Made by a program: the position numbers and the translations under genes. Shown here one piece after another: positions 6,660-7,438 of a DNA stretch of 7,438 nt. The stretch comes from Actinomycetota bacterium. GTDB taxonomy: Bacteria > Actinomycetota > Acidimicrobiia > Spongiisociales > ZC4RG35. Within the stretch, counting starts at the first letter, position 1; each line of letters starts with the position of its first letter. The notes under the pieces are model-generated. The model was not told where the DNA came from, did not search any database, and saw only the letters and a list, made by a program, of their open reading frames with translations. The stretch lies in assembly GCA_027296205.1 (NCBI GenBank), contig JAPUJM010000246.1, positions 1 to 7,438 of the forward strand, given 5' to 3'.

Positions 6660-7438
6660 ATGACACTCAGCGCCGAATCATTGAAGACATGGAGCCACCG
6701 GCTCGATCAAGCGGCATCCCGCATCGCCGCGGCCAACCCCGGGGAAGGACCCGAGAGACAACCGGTTCACACCGTCTACGGAGGCGCCCACCTATTCAAG
6801 GCCAACACCGCCGGACGTCTCGGTGAGCTCTCCCTGCGATCGGTCGAGCAGTGGGTCCCGGAGCCAGACGACCTCGCTGAGGTGACCGGCATGTCTCTCA
6901 ACCTGGCACGACAGGTGCACCCCCTTGTCGTGGAGAAGCTTCAACGCGAGCCTGTCGAGGACTTTCGGATCGACTTCGAAGACGGCTACGGCCATCGACC
7001 AGACGACGAGGAAGACGGACACGCCCGATCGACGGCCGCCGAAGTGACGAAGGCGATGAAGTCAGGAACCCTCCCCCCTTTCATCGGTATCCGGGTCAAA
7101 TCCCTCTCCGGCGAGCTCTACCGACGGTCGCTGCGCACCCTCGACCTGTTCGTCACCACCCTCGCTGAGGAAGCGGGGTCTCTTCCTGACGGCTTCGCCG
7201 TGACCCTTCCCAAGATTCAGGATGTCGACCAGGTTGGGGTGTTCACCGAGGTCCTCGGTGAGCTCGAGGAGAAACTGGGAGCCGGTTCGATCCCCTTGGA
7301 GCTGATGGTGGAGACTCCCGAGACGGTCATCGATGTCGACGGAACCACCGGCGTCCTCAAATTCGTCGAGGCCGGCAGGGGCCGGGTCAGAGGAGCTCAC
7401 TTCGGCACCTACGACTACACCGCTTCGATGAACATCAC
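6660..7438 (+). CDS. DUF6986-type HpcH/HpaI aldolase-like protein (3' end missing)
   Basis: A frame opens at ATG 6660 and is still open at the right edge, giving 259 complete codons. An in-frame TAG at 6645-6647 leaves no other ATG/GTG upstream. It resembles the actinobacterial family annotated as DUF6986, 'aldolase' or 'phosphoenolpyruvate kinase', of the HpcH/HpaI/CitE TIM-barrel superfamily. Visible motifs are VHTVYGGAHLF (36-46), EPVEDFRIDFEDGYG (97-111) with acidic residues that could hold a metal, IGIRVKS (142-148), VTLPKIQ (181-187), LELMVETPETV (213-223) and GAHFGTYDYTASMNI (245-259). These sit where CitE-like enzymes place their metal and substrate residues, but the substrate is unknown. 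The N-terminal 30 residues look like a helical extension. It is divergent from the purine operon with about 38 bp between starts, which suggests shared regulation. I recall relatives near urate or ureide catabolism genes, but cannot confirm it here. The Shine-Dalgarno is weak or absent, so leaderless translation is possible. Confidence 0.8.
   Translation, partial: MTLSAESLKTWSHRLDQAASRIAAANPGEGPERQPVHTVYGGAHLFKANTAGRLGELSLRSVEQWVPEPDDLAEVTGMSLNLARQVHPLVVEKLQREPVEDFRIDFEDGYGHRPDDEEDGHARSTAAEVTKAMKSGTLPPFIGIRVKSLSGELYRRSLRTLDLFVTTLAEEAGSLPDGFAVTLPKIQDVDQVGVFTEVLGELEEKLGAGSIPLELMVETPETVIDVDGTTGVLKFVEAGRGRVRGAHFGTYDYTASMNI

Noticed and set aside
6652..6663. Three-codon mini-ORF (ATG GAC CAA TGA) overlapping the aldolase-like start as ATGA
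   Set aside because: It has no ribosome site and would only matter if the transcript began farther upstream than the candidate -10 suggests. A chance arrangement is likely.
6616..6663. Short inverted repeats over both divergent starts (TGCC/GGCA at 6616-6626, TCAT/ATGA at 6650-6663) as operators
   Set aside because: The arms are only 4 bp, the two differ in sequence, and such matches are expected by chance.
6622..6666. Longer amidohydrolase starting at GTG 6666 or ATG 6645
   Set aside because: The GTG form would overlap the divergent gene start. The extra residues do not belong to the family's N-terminal strand, and neither start has a ribosome site.
7062..7400. Minus-strand open frames (7062-7400 and 6792-7022) inside the aldolase-like gene
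   Set aside because: They are shadows of the plus-strand frame starting at 6660, which has clear family motifs and is open to the window edge.

Overview
This window is G+C-rich (roughly 60% by eye) and tightly packed. Translationally overlapping genes and TANNNT-like hexamers just ahead of ATG starts suggest an actinobacterium. Proteins of the types seen here are common in Actinomycetota, and the class Acidimicrobiia is possible. This placement is inferred from style and remembered families, not from a search.

Layout: (1) 2-784, plus strand, is the 3' part of an acyl-CoA thioesterase of the TesB-like double-hotdog type. Its start lies left of the window. (2) 764-6621, minus strand, is a five-gene probable operon. 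In transcription order it encodes a cytosine-deaminase-like amidohydrolase best called 8-oxoguanine deaminase (6621-5260), then the FAD subunit (5242-4448), the two-cluster [2Fe-2S] subunit (4451-3990) and the molybdopterin subunit (3993-1780) of a xanthine dehydrogenase, then an adenine deaminase (1774-764). (3) 6660-7438, plus strand, is the 5' part of a divergent gene for a DUF6986-type HpcH/HpaI-aldolase-like protein that runs off the right edge. The only true intergenic space is about 38 bp between the two divergent starts and 17 bp after the amidohydrolase gene. The last operon gene overlaps the convergent thioesterase gene by 21 bp.

How the genes fit together: adenine deaminase would give hypoxanthine, xanthine dehydrogenase would oxidise hypoxanthine to xanthine and then urate, and 8-oxoguanine deaminase gives urate directly. 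The operon therefore reads as a purine-base catabolic set converging on urate. The dehydrogenase has the bovine-type purine-binding Glu and Arg and the catalytic Glu, and lacks the CO dehydrogenase active-site loop, which supports a purine substrate. The divergent aldolase-like gene has no established function that I know of, and its position makes a link to purine or ureide breakdown plausible. The thioesterase is probably an unrelated neighbour.

I saw no tRNA, rRNA, CRISPR array, insertion sequence, attachment site or long repeat. I found no wholly new system. The items most worth a second look are the uncharacterised divergent gene, the substrate of the amidohydrolase, a hairpin at the amidohydrolase/FAD-subunit junction, and the terminator-less convergent overlap.
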